A stretch of DNA of 50,998 nt from Rhodobacteraceae bacterium HLUCCA09 (GCA_001314685.1 LJNT01000056.1:1-50998); one strand, 5' to 3'; shown: positions 1 through 7,100, counted from the first letter of the stretch. Notes: generated from the sequence alone by a model not told the origin. Made by a program: numbers and translations.

Positions 1-630
1 GGCGTGCTCAAGGCGCTGCGCTCGCCCTCGCGCTCGATCCGCGATTTCTCGACGCTCGAGGTCGCCCGCCCGTGGGACGCGCTGACGAGCTACGAGGCGC
101 CGCTCGACCCGCCCGAGACCTTCGAGGTCTATCCCAACCGCGACAGCCTGCCCTTCATGGCCGAGTACGGCTTCGAGGAGGGCTGGCGCGTGCGCGACTT
201 CGTGCGCGGCACCCTGCGCCTGGGCGGCTGGGCCGACGCCTGGGGCGGGATCTTCGAGGAGATCGAGGGGCTGGAGGGCGCGGCCGGCGAGGCCCGCCTG
301 CGCGACGTGTCCGACGGGCTGTGGGCGAAGCACGCCTATGGCGAGGGCGAGCCCGACCGCGTGGTGCTGTGCGTCTCGCTCGAGGTGCGGCAGGACGGGC
401 GGCCGACCTACCACAAGACCTACGCGATGGACGCATGGGGCGACGAGCGCGGCTCGGCCATGGCGCGGCTCGTGTCGCACACGGTGCGGCTGGCGGTCGA
501 GTCGGTCTCGGCGCGCGCGATCCCCGCCGGGGTCACCGCCGCGCCGTCCGACCCGAAACTGGTGGCCGACTGGCTGGCGCAGGTCGACGTGCAGGCGCAG
601 CGTCTGGGTGTGGTCGACCGTCTTCGCTGA
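1..630 (+). CDS. Saccharopine dehydrogenase-like oxidoreductase, C-terminal part (5' end outside window)
   Basis: The reading frame is open from the first base, so about 209 C-terminal residues are present and the N-terminal NAD(P)-binding Rossmann part lies outside the window. The visible part has the pattern of the catalytic/C-terminal domain of roseobacter saccharopine dehydrogenase-family proteins, with segments such as FSTLEVARPWDALTSYE, VYPNRDSLPF and VRGTLRLGGWADAW. Family members act in lysine breakdown through saccharopine or on related amino-acid adducts, in the cytoplasm. The internal GTG at position 4 is not taken as a start because homologous sequence continues through it. The family assignment comes from memory of similar sequences and the exact substrate cannot be read from this fragment. 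Confidence 0.6.
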   Translation, partial: GVLKALRSPSRSIRDFSTLEVARPWDALTSYEAPLDPPETFEVYPNRDSLPFMAEYGFEEGWRVRDFVRGTLRLGGWADAWGGIFEEIEGLEGAAGEARLRDVSDGLWAKHAYGEGEPDRVVLCVSLEVRQDGRPTYHKTYAMDAWGDERGSAMARLVSHTVRLAVESVSARAIPAGVTAAPSDPKLVADWLAQVDVQAQRLGVVDRLR

Positions 631-699
631 CGGCGCGCGGCGTGCCGCCCGCCGCCGGCTTCAACCCGCGGGGCGATGCGGACAGCAAGGGGCGAGCCG

Positions 700-1413
700 A
701 TGTGCATGGGACTGGCCGCCTCGGTGGGCATGATGGCGGCGGGGGCCGCGGGCACCGCGCTCACCCTGCGCCGGGGCGAGCCTTGGGCGATCCCGCTCAC
801 GCTCGGCTACTTCACGCTGATGGAGGCGCTGCAGGTCGCGGGCTACGCCACGCTCGATCGGTGCGGCAGCCCGGTGAACGAGGCGGTGACGCTGGCCTCC
901 TACCTGCACATCGCGGTCCAGCCCCTCGTCATCAACGCCTTCGCGATGGCCATCGCGCCCGCGGCCGTCTCGCCCGGTCTGCGCCGCGCCGTCTACGTGC
1001 TGGCGGGGCTGGCCACGCTGGCCCTGCTGGTGCGGCTCGCGCCCGCAGGCCCGTTCGGCCCCTGCGACCCGGCCACGACCATGTGCGCCGAGGCGCTCTG
1101 CACCCGAACGGGGACGTGGCACATCGCGTGGGAGGTGCCGCTCAACGCCGGCGTTCCGGGCCTTCTCGGGCTGTCGTCGGGCTACGTCGACTTTCCCGCC
1201 TATCTGGCGGCAGTGTTCCTGTTGCCGCTCGTCTACGGCGCGTGGCGCTTCGCGCTCTTCCATGCCGCCTTCGGCCCCGTGCTCGCCTGGCTGCTGACGC
1301 CCGACATGGACGAGATGCCGGCAATCTGGTGCCTGTTCTCGATCTTCCTTCTGGTGGTCGCACTGAGCCCGGCGATCCGCGGCCGCCTCCTCGCCGCGCC
1401 GCGCACGACCTGA
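700..1413 (+). CDS. DUF5765-family multi-pass membrane protein
   Basis: A 237-residue inner-membrane protein with about seven hydrophobic segments (roughly residues 4-24, 28-51, 63-85, 94-112, 138-155, 165-198 and 208-227) and conserved-looking Cys residues in the loop around 116-131. It resembles the DUF5765 family, whose function is unknown. I chose the ATG at 700 (MCMGLAAS) rather than the one at 676 because AAGGGG lies about seven bases upstream and the extra residues are polar and uncharacteristic. It follows the dehydrogenase gene after about 70 bases and could be co-transcribed with it. No enzymatic motif is visible. Confidence 0.7.
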   Translation: MCMGLAASVGMMAAGAAGTALTLRRGEPWAIPLTLGYFTLMEALQVAGYATLDRCGSPVNEAVTLASYLHIAVQPLVINAFAMAIAPAAVSPGLRRAVYVLAGLATLALLVRLAPAGPFGPCDPATTMCAEALCTRTGTWHIAWEVPLNAGVPGLLGLSSGYVDFPAYLAAVFLLPLVYGAWRFALFHAAFGPVLAWLLTPDMDEMPAIWCLFSIFLLVVALSPAIRGRLLAAPRTT

Positions 1414-1500
1414 CCCAAGGGGCGTTGACAGCGGTCATCGCGCCCGGCCCGGCCGGCGGCATAGAGCGGTCGAGGGACAGCTTCCTCCAAGGAGAGCGCC

Positions 1501-1656
1501 ATGAAGACCCGCGTCCGCGCCGCCCTCTTGCTCGCCCTGCTCGCCGCCGCGGCCGCCTGCACCCCGGCGGAGACCTACCCCTTATCCGGTCGGCCCTGCG
1601 GCCCTGACGACCCGGTGCAGGACATCCGCGCCCGAGAGTGCATCCCCCCGCGGTGA
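1501..1656 (+). CDS. Small lipoprotein, 51 aa, unknown function
   Basis: A short gene with a strong Shine-Dalgarno (AAGGAGA, about five bases before the ATG). The product starts MKTRVRAALLLALLAAAAAC, a typical lipoprotein signal peptide whose lipobox ends at Cys20. The mature part is only about 31 residues and holds two more Cys (33 and 47) that could form a disulfide. Export to the periplasm with a lipid anchor is inferred from the signal. I recognise the general style (small Cys-containing lipoproteins with PCGPDDPVQ-like segments occur in Rhodobacterales) but know no function. Confidence 0.65.
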   Translation: MKTRVRAALLLALLAAAAACTPAETYPLSGRPCGPDDPVQDIRARECIPPR

Positions 1657-1675
1657 CGGGCCGGTGCGGGTGGGC

Positions 1676-1999
1676 TCAATACCGGCTGAGGTCGTCTTCC
1701 TCGTCGCTCACGTCGAGGCCGAGCGCCTCCATTCCCGATTCCAGGTAATCGGCCAGTTCGGGCATCGAGGCGAGGTAACTCTCGGTCGGCGAGGTCCGCT
1801 CCTCGCGGGCGGTGCGCAGGGCCTCCTCCACCTCGGAGGCATCGAAGCTGTCGCGCCCGATCCAGACGCAGGCGACGAGGCTGGTCTGCTCGTCCTCGTT
1901 GAGCCCGGCGATGTAGTCCATCAGGCGAGGATGGTCGGGCCCGTATTCCCGGGCCAGCGCGATCACGCGCACGACCTTGCCGTTGGCGATGTCGAGCAT
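1676..1999 (-). CDS. DUF3775-family protein
   Basis: A 107-residue acidic, probably cytoplasmic protein that begins MLDIANGKVVRVIALAREYG and carries the pattern GLNEDEQTSLVACVWIGR, followed by a segment rich in Thr, Pro and Glu. This matches DUF3775, a small alphaproteobacterial family of unknown role. The start at 1999 is chosen over the longer in-frame ORF because homology begins here and GGAGGG sits just upstream. It lies tail-to-tail with the lipoprotein gene and head-to-head with the membrane gene at 2244. The intervening 2000-2243 holds a G-run and short GCACCGGGCTC duplications and nothing else I recognise. Confidence 0.75.
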   Translation of the reverse strand: MLDIANGKVVRVIALAREYGPDHPRLMDYIAGLNEDEQTSLVACVWIGRDSFDASEVEEALRTAREERTSPTESYLASMPELADYLESGMEALGLDVSDEEDDLSRY

Positions 2000-2243
2000 T
2001 GGTCCCTCCGCGATAGATCCTCCTTGTCCCGCGCCCTTGGCCCATACGCAAGCGACATGCGGCCGCAACGGCGCAAGGGCAGGGGGCGGGCGGACACGGC
2101 ATCGCTCTTCCCCGTCGGACCGGGGCGCGACCCGGGGGGGGGCGCACCGGGCTCGCACCGGGCTCGCACGGGGGGGCGCAGCCGAGGCTCGCACCTGCCG
2201 CCCGGTCGCGCTATGGCAGGGGCGGATCTGTCCGGAGGAAGGA

Positions 2244-2513
2244 ATGTTCTTCGCGCTCGGCCGCCTTGTCCTCATGCTGCTCGTCGTCTCGACGGTGGCC
2301 TATGTCAGCCTGTGGTTCTACGCCCGCGCGGCGCAGAAGGAGCGGCTGGAGCGCCGCTGGGAGGCAGAGGGGCGGCCCGGCAACCGCGACCTTTTCGTGC
2401 AGGAGGGCCTCGAATCCGAGCGCTACGCCCTGCGCCGTCGTCTGCTGCTGGGGGTCTATGCCGTGCCTTTCGCCGTGCTTGCCGTCGTCGTGTATTTCGC
2501 CAACTATGCCTGA
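2244..2513 (+). CDS. Small two-TM membrane protein preceding DUF1523 gene
   Basis: An 89-residue protein with an N-terminal membrane helix (about residues 3-25), a charged central stretch rich in Arg and Glu (about 28-62) and a C-terminal helix (about 66-86). The Shine-Dalgarno GGAGGAAGGA directly precedes the ATG and fixes the start. The gene ends 16 bases before the DUF1523 gene, so the two are almost certainly one operon. The function is unknown. The topology predicts both termini on the same side of the membrane with the charged loop on the other. Confidence 0.65.
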   Translation: MFFALGRLVLMLLVVSTVAYVSLWFYARAAQKERLERRWEAEGRPGNRDLFVQEGLESERYALRRRLLLGVYAVPFAVLAVVVYFANYA

Positions 2514-2529
2514 GTGAGGGGGGGCGCCC

Positions 2530-3099
2530 GTGCTATCCTACCTGAAATGGACGTTCTGGATCGTCTTCTGGGCCGCGGTCCTCTCGGTCCTGCACTACAC
2601 GCTGCCCCGCTGGGACGTGGTGCGCATCGCCGACACCTATGAGCGGCGCGAGACCTTCGGCGCCAACTCGATCTTCTGGTCGAGTGCCGATACCGGCTCG
2701 GGCTCCGGACAGGTCACCCGCGAGGTGTTCTTCATCCAGACGATCACGCCGGGCGGTCGGCCCATCGTCTATCGCAACGAGGATACGGGCTGGGGCTGGC
2801 CGCCCTTCTTCAAGTTCGATTCGGCGAACCTGCAGGCGCTGGCCAACGACATCCGCTCGACCTCGGCCGAGCCCGACTGGGTGGCGGTCAAGCATTACGG
2901 CTGGCGGGCGGAATTCATGACGATCTATCCCAACGCCCTGCGTATCAAGGATGTCGACGGCCCCGACGCCCGCGTCATCCCGTGGACGGCCATCGCCATC
3001 CTGATCGCGCTCGGCTGCGTGTTCTGGGCGATCTACGCGCGCTGGCGCCGCTTCTGGGAGAATCGGGTCGACCCGCTGCTCGACGGCGACGAAGCCTGA
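2530..3099 (+). CDS. DUF1523-family membrane protein
   Basis: A 189-residue protein with a GTG start, preceded by a G-rich Shine-Dalgarno. It has one N-terminal helix (about residues 5-24), a periplasmic-looking domain of about 120 residues with segments DVVRIADTYERRE and YRNEDTGWGWPPFFKFDS, and a C-terminal helix (about 150-170) followed by a short basic tail. This layout and the sequence pattern fit DUF1523, a family of unknown function found mainly in Rhodobacterales. It forms an operon with the small membrane gene upstream. Confidence 0.85.
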   Translation: MLSYLKWTFWIVFWAAVLSVLHYTLPRWDVVRIADTYERRETFGANSIFWSSADTGSGSGQVTREVFFIQTITPGGRPIVYRNEDTGWGWPPFFKFDSANLQALANDIRSTSAEPDWVAVKHYGWRAEFMTIYPNALRIKDVDGPDARVIPWTAIAILIALGCVFWAIYARWRRFWENRVDPLLDGDEA

Positions 3100-3118
3100 G
3101 CCCGCATTGGCACTCATG

Positions 3119-3150
3119 AAAAAAGGGCGCGCCCCCGTGGGTGCGCGCCC
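3119..3150 (-). terminator. Factor-independent terminator of hsp20
   Basis: Read on the minus strand, a GC-only stem (GGGCGCGC paired with GCGCGCCC, extended by a CCC/GGG pairing across a single-base interruption) is followed directly by six T residues. It lies 46 bases beyond the hsp20 stop codon. The DUF1523 operon converges from the other side and could also use the stem, though it has no T-run in that direction. Confidence 0.85.
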
Positions 3151-3196
3151 GATGGCGTTTCCCGTGCGCCTCTAGGGAAGAGGGCGCCGGGCGGGA

Positions 3197-3694
3197 TCAG
3201 GCGTCGGCCGTCTCGACGTTCCGCACTTCGGCCTGAAGGTGTCCCTGGTCGGCCCCGAGACGGGCCGTGTCGCCGCGGGCGATCTCGATGCGGCGGGGCT
3301 TCAGCGTCTCGGGCACCTCGCGCACGAGGTCGATGTGCAGCATCCCGTCGACATGCGTCGCGCCGGTCACGCGGACATGGTCGGCGAGGTGGAATCGCCG
3401 CTCGAACGCGCGGGTGGCGATGCCGCGGTGCAGGTAGGTGCGGCCCTCGTCGGCCTCCTGCTTGCGGGCGGCCACGATAAGCGCGCCGTCCTTCACCTCG
3501 ACGGTCAGTTCGTCCTCGGAAAAGCCCGCGACGGCGATCGAGATGCGGTAGGCGTCGTCGCCCAGCTTCTCGATGTTGTAGGGCGGGTAGGTCGACTGCG
3601 CGACATCGGCCGACATCACGCGGTCCATCAGGTCGGCCACGCGGTCGAAGCCGACGGTGGCGCGGTAGAGCGGGGAAAGATCGTAGGTTCGCAT
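3197..3694 (-). CDS. Hsp20/alpha-crystallin small heat-shock protein
   Basis: A 165-residue small heat-shock protein of the IbpA type, an ATP-independent holdase that binds unfolding proteins in the cytoplasm. The N-terminal part (MRTYDLSPLYRATVGFDRV) resembles the IbpA start, and the alpha-crystallin beta-sandwich runs from about residue 35 to 135 with the segments YPPYNIEKLGDDAYRISIAV and AFERRFHLADHV. The C-terminal IXI-like tail is not obvious; the extension after about 135 is acidic. The ATG follows AAGGAGG at good spacing. A candidate RpoH-type promoter lies about 110 bases upstream and a terminator follows the gene. Confidence 0.92.
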   Translation of the reverse strand: MRTYDLSPLYRATVGFDRVADLMDRVMSADVAQSTYPPYNIEKLGDDAYRISIAVAGFSEDELTVEVKDGALIVAARKQEADEGRTYLHRGIATRAFERRFHLADHVRVTGATHVDGMLHIDLVREVPETLKPRRIEIARGDTARLGADQGHLQAEVRNVETADA

Positions 3695-3803
3695 AGGTCA
3701 TCCTCCTTCGAGCGATACCATCGTTGCGGAGCGGCCCCCTCCACGCGGGACGGCGGCCGGTTCGGCTGGTCCGGGCCCGGCGGTCGGCGCCCGGATGTCG
3801 CGG

Positions 3804-3832
3804 AAATGGGAAGCGCGGCCCGCCGCATCAAG
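3804..3832 (-). promoter_or_regulatory. Candidate heat-shock (RpoH) promoter of hsp20
   Basis: On the minus strand CTTGAT and CCCATTT are separated by 16 bases. This resembles the heat-shock sigma-factor consensus (a CTTGAA-like -35 and a CCCCATNT-like -10). It is oriented toward hsp20, whose start is about 110 bases downstream. The match is by eye. Confidence 0.5.
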
Positions 3833-3885
3833 AGGGGGGCAGCGGTGCCGGCGCGCGCCCCGCCTCGCGGGGGTCGACACAACGG

Positions 3886-3916
3886 AAAAGGGCCCCGGAG
3901 CGACGCCCCGGGGCCC
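3886..3916 (-). terminator. Factor-independent terminator of cspA
   Basis: On the minus strand the arms GGGCCCCGG and CCGGGGCCC (3908-3916 and 3890-3898) form a perfect nine-pair stem followed by TTTT. It begins 38 bases after the cspA stop codon, and the gene order leaves no other user on this strand. Confidence 0.85.
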
Positions 3917-3953
3917 TGCAATCCTGTCGCGCGGGTGCGTCGCGCGGGCGCGA

Positions 3954-4160
3954 TCAAGCGAGCGAGATGTTGATCGCGGCCTGCCGTCCGTCGCGCCCGG
4001 TCTCGAGGTCGAAGGTGACCTTCTGGTCGTCGGCAAGGCCGGTGAGGCCCGAGCGCTCGACCGCGCTGATGTGGACGAACACGTCCTTGCCGCCCGAATC
4101 GGGCTGGATGAAGCCGTAGCCTTTGGTGGTGTTGAACCATTTCACGGTGCCAGAGGCCAT
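3954..4160 (-). CDS. cspA: Cold-shock domain protein
   Basis: A 68-residue single cold-shock domain. It contains the nucleic-acid-binding RNP1-type motif KGYGFIQP and RNP2-type motif VFVHISAV on an OB fold. Such proteins bind single-stranded RNA/DNA and melt RNA structure in the cytoplasm. The start is preceded by AGGAGA. The gene stands alone: its own promoter and leader lie upstream (about 116 bases of predicted untranslated RNA) and a strong hairpin terminator follows. Alphaproteobacteria carry several paralogues, so the symbol denotes the family rather than a particular locus. Confidence 0.95.
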   Translation of the reverse strand: MASGTVKWFNTTKGYGFIQPDSGGKDVFVHISAVERSGLTGLADDQKVTFDLETGRDGRQAAINISLA

Positions 4161-4554
4161 TCCCGTGTCTCCTATTGTGTTGCTGCCCGCGGAAGTGCGG
4201 CAGCCCGGCGCGTCAGAGCGGTATCGATAGAACTGACGTGCGGTAGGCAGACAGGGATCGAATGCGGTAACGGTCGCCTCTCGTTTATCGCATGGTGCAG
4301 CCGGTCTGGCAAGAGCCTGGGCGCGGCGCGCACCCCCCGCCTGACCGCCGGAACGGCGTCAGAATGTCGCCCGGTCGTCGAAGCCCTCGGGTGGCGTCGG
4401 CCGCTCCTTCGGGGGGCGCGTCTGCCAGGCCATGTCGTGCATCTCCTCCCGGGGCGTGGTCGCCGGGGCTGCCCACCCTCGGGCAGGATGCGTCGCCTCG
4501 CCTGACGGTGAGGGTCGCGCACGTCGGCGCGAGCGCGGCGGCCGGCCGTCGCCC
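4161..4554. other. Intergenic region: cspA leader and promoter, cutA 3' end
   Basis: A 394-base gap between two minus-strand genes. The first 150 bases (4161-4312) hold the Shine-Dalgarno, probable leader RNA and promoter of cspA and are noticeably less G+C-rich than their surroundings. The rest (4313-4554), downstream of cutA, shows no convincing ORF, hairpin with T-run or repeat. Confidence 0.6.
4284..4312 (-). promoter_or_regulatory. Candidate sigma-70 promoter of cspA
   Basis: On the minus strand, TTGCCA-N17-GATAAA (four or more matches in each hexamer, ideal spacing), pointing at cspA. Initiation would fall near 4277 and give an untranslated leader of about 116 bases, in keeping with the long leaders common on cold-shock genes. 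Confidence 0.5.
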
Positions 4555-4881
4555 TTACGCCCCGGCGCCCCCGGTCATCTCGGCGATCCAGTCGGCGAAG
4601 GGGCGGTGGGCGAAGTCGAGATGCTGGGCTACGAGGGGCGGCACATCGTAGGGGTGCAGCTCTCTCACCATCCGCTCGATCTCGGGCAGCAGGTCGGCGC
4701 GCGACTTCAGCGCCAGCGGCACCTCGCTCTCGACCTGCCGCGCGCCCTGCCAGACGTAATGCGACTCGATCTCGGGGTAGATGTTGGCGCAGGCCACGAG
4801 GCCCGCGTCGAGAAGCGACGCGGCCAGCGCGCGCGCCGTCTCGCGGTCGGGGCAGTTGAGCAGGATCCTGACGGGGGTCAT
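4555..4881 (-). CDS. cutA: Divalent-cation tolerance protein CutA
   Basis: A 108-residue CutA1 protein. Family members form very stable trimers with a ferredoxin-like fold and bind copper and other divalent cations; their physiological role is still debated. Visible family marks are NCPDRETARALAASLLDAGL, the ACANIYP segment with the conserved Cys, the Y-x-W strand (HYVWQG) and HPYDVPPLVA near the end. The length is normal. The ATG is preceded by AAAGGAGA, and a perfect 16-base palindrome abuts this Shine-Dalgarno. It is transcribed divergently from hspQ. Confidence 0.93.
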   Translation of the reverse strand: MTPVRILLNCPDRETARALAASLLDAGLVACANIYPEIESHYVWQGARQVESEVPLALKSRADLLPEIERMVRELHPYDVPPLVAQHLDFAHRPFADWIAEMTGGAGA

Positions 4882-4891
4882 CGTGTCTCCT

Positions 4892-4907
4892 TTCCGGTCG
4901 ACCGGAA
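4892..4907. promoter_or_regulatory. Perfect 16-base palindrome at the cutA ribosome-binding site
   Basis: TTCCGGTCGACCGGAA reads identically on both strands and its right arm (in the cutA sense) ends at the AAGGAGA Shine-Dalgarno of cutA. It could be a protein-binding operator or fold in the leader RNA. The sequence does not tell which. Confidence 0.4.
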
Positions 4908-5341
4908 GCTAGACGGCACCCGCCACGGCCGAAAGAGGGAGGCGCGCTGGGCGCCTGCGCCGGGCTGGCGCGCGGGGCGTGGGGCATGGGGCGGAACAGC
5001 GCGCGCGGCTCGGCAGTACGATCGAAACACGACAGGCCCGGTGTGCCACCGGCGGAGCGGAACGCGGCATGGGCCGCGCGGGCCATGCCGCCGCGTGCGG
5101 CAGTGGCAGCACGCCGATGTTGCCGCCCGTGTCGCGCCTGCGCCTGTCTGCGCCGCGCGGCAGCACGAGGTCGCCCCGGAGCGGGTGAGCCACGCACCGG
5201 GCTCTCTCCGCCGCCGCGGCCCTCTGGCGGCATGGCGGGGAAGAACAGGGTTCACAGACTGTTTCCGCTGGCCCGCGGGGCTGTCGCATGGACTCCGCCC
5301 GCCCGAGTCGCTACCACCCGCGACAGGGGGCAAAGGACGTG
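4908..5341. other. Divergent intergenic region between cutA and hspQ
   Basis: About 430 bases of G+C-rich sequence. The ORFs in it are low-complexity and lack homology features, so I call no gene. I looked for a heat-shock promoter in front of hspQ and did not find a convincing CTTGA/CCAT pair. An AAAGGA Shine-Dalgarno precedes hspQ. Confidence 0.4.
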
Positions 5342-5668
5342 ATGTTGAAGAAAAGAGCCAAATACCATCTGGGCCAGGTCGTGCGCCACCGGAAGCACCC
5401 CTTCCGCGGCGTCGTCTTCGATGTCGATGCCGTCTTCTCGAATTCGGAGGAATGGTACGACGCCATCCCCGAAGACAGCCGGCCGGCCAAGGAACAGCCG
5501 TTCTACCATCTGCTCGCCGAGAACGACCAGAGCTACTACGTCGCCTACGTGTCGGAGCAGAACCTTCTGCCCGACTATTCGGGCGAGCCGGTCGACCACC
5601 CCGACGTGCCCGACCTGTTCGGCGAGTTCGAGGACGGGGTCTACCCGCTGCACTTCCAGCTGAACTGA
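5342..5668 (+). CDS. hspQ: Heat-shock protein HspQ
   Basis: A 108-residue HspQ protein. In enterobacteria HspQ binds hemimethylated DNA and acts as a specificity-enhancing factor for the Lon protease. Family marks are KYHLGQVVRHRKHPFRGVVF near the start, WYDAIPEDSRPAKEQPFYHL in the middle and YVAYVSEQNLLPD toward the end. The ATG at 5342 is preferred to the longer frame from 5288 because homology starts at MLKKRAKYHLG and AAAGGA lies just before it. It converges with DUF1244, with a large inverted repeat between them. It belongs to the local stress-gene group with hsp20, cspA and cutA. Confidence 0.93.
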   Translation: MLKKRAKYHLGQVVRHRKHPFRGVVFDVDAVFSNSEEWYDAIPEDSRPAKEQPFYHLLAENDQSYYVAYVSEQNLLPDYSGEPVDHPDVPDLFGEFEDGVYPLHFQLN

Positions 5669-5742
5669 TCCGGCCGACCCGCGTCGTGCCGACAGGTCTG
5701 CGCGCCGCCACTGCCGCAGCGCGGTCGGAGCCGGAGCGCCAT

Positions 5743-5819
5743 GCGTATTTGAGACAGAAAGAAGCCGGCAGCGCGCGCCTTAGTCCTGTCTCAGCGGCGT
5801 CTTTCTGTCTCGAATGCGC
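5743..5819. repeat. 25-bp near-perfect inverted repeat, probable Rhodobacterales intergenic element
   Basis: The arms 5743-5767 and 5795-5819 match at 22 of 25 positions when one is reverse-complemented; two of the three differences would be G-U pairs in RNA from the plus strand. The core is GAGACAGAAAGA against TCTTTCTGTCTC. It lies between the convergent genes hspQ and DUF1244 and lacks a T-run, so it is not a standard terminator. Its left arm (TATTTGAGACAGAAAGAAGC) resembles the element at 47925-47972. Confidence 0.7.
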
Positions 5820-5875
5820 CTGCGCGACGGATATCGCCCGCCCGCGGGGGGCAGGGGCGCCCGGGTCGGGACGGG

Positions 5876-6193
5876 TCAACCCTCGCCCACGTTCCCCACG
5901 TTGCGGGCGAAGCTCTCGCCGAAGGCTGCCCGCTGGGCGTCGCTCGCCTCGGCCTGGTGCTGCGCCTTCCACTCGTCGTAGGGCATGCCGTAGACGATCT
6001 CGCGCGCCTCATCCTTGCCCATGTCGAGGCCGCGTTCGGCGGCCGCCTCGGCATACCAGCGGCTCAGGCAGTTCCGGCAGAAGCCCGTGACGTTCATCAT
6101 GTCGATGTTCTGCACGTCGGTCCGCTCGCGCAGGTGCTGCACCAGGCGGCGGAAGGCCGCGGCCTCGAGCTCGGTGCGGGTGTGGTCGTCCAT
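5876..6193 (-). CDS. DUF1244-family protein
   Basis: A 105-residue cytoplasmic protein of the DUF1244 family (function unknown). It contains a Cys-x2-Cys pair in GFCRNCLSRWYAEAA (residues 37-51) that might bind metal, and the family pattern MNVTGFCRNCLS. The start at 6193 (MDDHTRTEL) is preferred to the upstream ATG at 6205 because GGAGG lies correctly before it. It follows the N-formylglutamate amidohydrolase gene by 11 bases on the same strand, so the two are probably co-transcribed. The same pair next to pyk is common in roseobacters. Confidence 0.88.
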   Translation of the reverse strand: MDDHTRTELEAAAFRRLVQHLRERTDVQNIDMMNVTGFCRNCLSRWYAEAAAERGLDMGKDEAREIVYGMPYDEWKAQHQAEASDAQRAAFGESFARNVGNVGEG

Positions 6194-6204
6194 CTCGGCC
6201 TCCA

Positions 6205-6972
6205 TCACGCTCTGACAGGGATCTGGGCCGGGCCGCCCATGTCGGCAAGGGCGCTCTCGAGCAGCGGCGCGAGCCGCGCGGCCCAGGCGCGCTGCTGGTC
6301 GACGGTCTCGATCAGATCCTGCCGCAGCTCGATCAGCACGTTGGGCCGGCCGTGGCGCAGGGCGTGACGGTCGATCGCGTCGCCCGGCAGGTGCCCGCCA
6401 TAGGGCTGGTTGTCGCCCACCACGATGTCGCGCTCGGCCTCGAGCCGGGCGATCAGTCGCTCGGCGAGGCGCGAGTCGAGGTGCGAATGCAGCACGCCCA
6501 CATGCCAGGGCCGCGGCGGCCGCCCGCGCAGCTGCGGCACGTAGGAATGGATCGAGCACAGCACCGTGTCGTCGCGCCGCCCGGCCATCCGCGCCAGCGC
6601 GGCGTCGTAGGGACGGTAGCACAGCGCCATCCGGTGCTCGAGTTCGGCGGCGTCGGCGTGGCGGTTCCCGGGGATGACCGTGCCGTCGTAGATGCGCATG
6701 AGCAGCGTCGGGTCGTCCGCGCCGCGGTTGGGGTCGATCACGAGGCGCGAGAAGTTCGATGTCAGCACCGGCGCGCCCAGCGCCTCGCCCAGCGCCAGCG
6801 CCACCCCCGCCGCGCCGGGGTCGTAGGCGATGTGGCGGCCCATGTCGGCCTGACCGAGGCCGAGCGCGCCGCCCCGCACCGCCTGCGGCACGGTGTTGGT
6901 GGCATGGTCGCAGGTGACAAGCCAGGGCGAGGCGCGGTCCTCGCCGGTGATGCGGTAGGGCTGATACGTCAT
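6205..6972 (-). CDS. N-formylglutamate amidohydrolase family protein
   Basis: A 255-residue enzyme of the N-formylglutamate deformylase (HutG-like) family, which hydrolyses N-formyl-L-glutamate to formate and glutamate at the end of one histidine-degradation route. Visible marks are the metal-site segment VTCDHATNTVP, IAYDPGAAGVA, IDPNRGADDPTL, SIHSYVPQLRG and the end motif NVLIELRQDLIE. No other hut gene is nearby, so a role in histidine catabolism is not supported by context. The start at 6972 gives the family N-terminus; the in-frame ATG at 7041 would add 23 atypical residues. It is divergent from pyk. Confidence 0.88.
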   Translation of the reverse strand: MTYQPYRITGEDRASPWLVTCDHATNTVPQAVRGGALGLGQADMGRHIAYDPGAAGVALALGEALGAPVLTSNFSRLVIDPNRGADDPTLLMRIYDGTVIPGNRHADAAELEHRMALCYRPYDAALARMAGRRDDTVLCSIHSYVPQLRGRPPRPWHVGVLHSHLDSRLAERLIARLEAERDIVVGDNQPYGGHLPGDAIDRHALRHGRPNVLIELRQDLIETVDQQRAWAARLAPLLESALADMGGPAQIPVRA

Positions 6973-7045
6973 GTCCGGTGTCGATCCTCGGAGCCATGGC
7001 ATAAGGCCGCGGCGAGGCGAGGGCCAGAGGTGTCGGCGCACGGGG

Positions 7046-7075
7046 GTGACAGCCCCGCCGGTTTACCGCTAACAC
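7046..7075 (+). promoter_or_regulatory. Candidate promoter of pyk
   Basis: GTGACA-N18-TAACAC, 26 bases before the pyk start. The -35 box matches TTGACA at five positions and the -10 box is weaker. It implies a short leader containing only the AGGAG Shine-Dalgarno. Confidence 0.35.
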
Positions 7076-7100
7076 GGCGCCGGGAATCCAGGAGCACGCC

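Noticed and set aside
4909-5289. A 126-residue minus-strand ORF between cutA and hspQ
   Set aside because: Arg/Pro/Ala-rich with no domain or start signal; typical spurious ORF of a G+C-rich gap.
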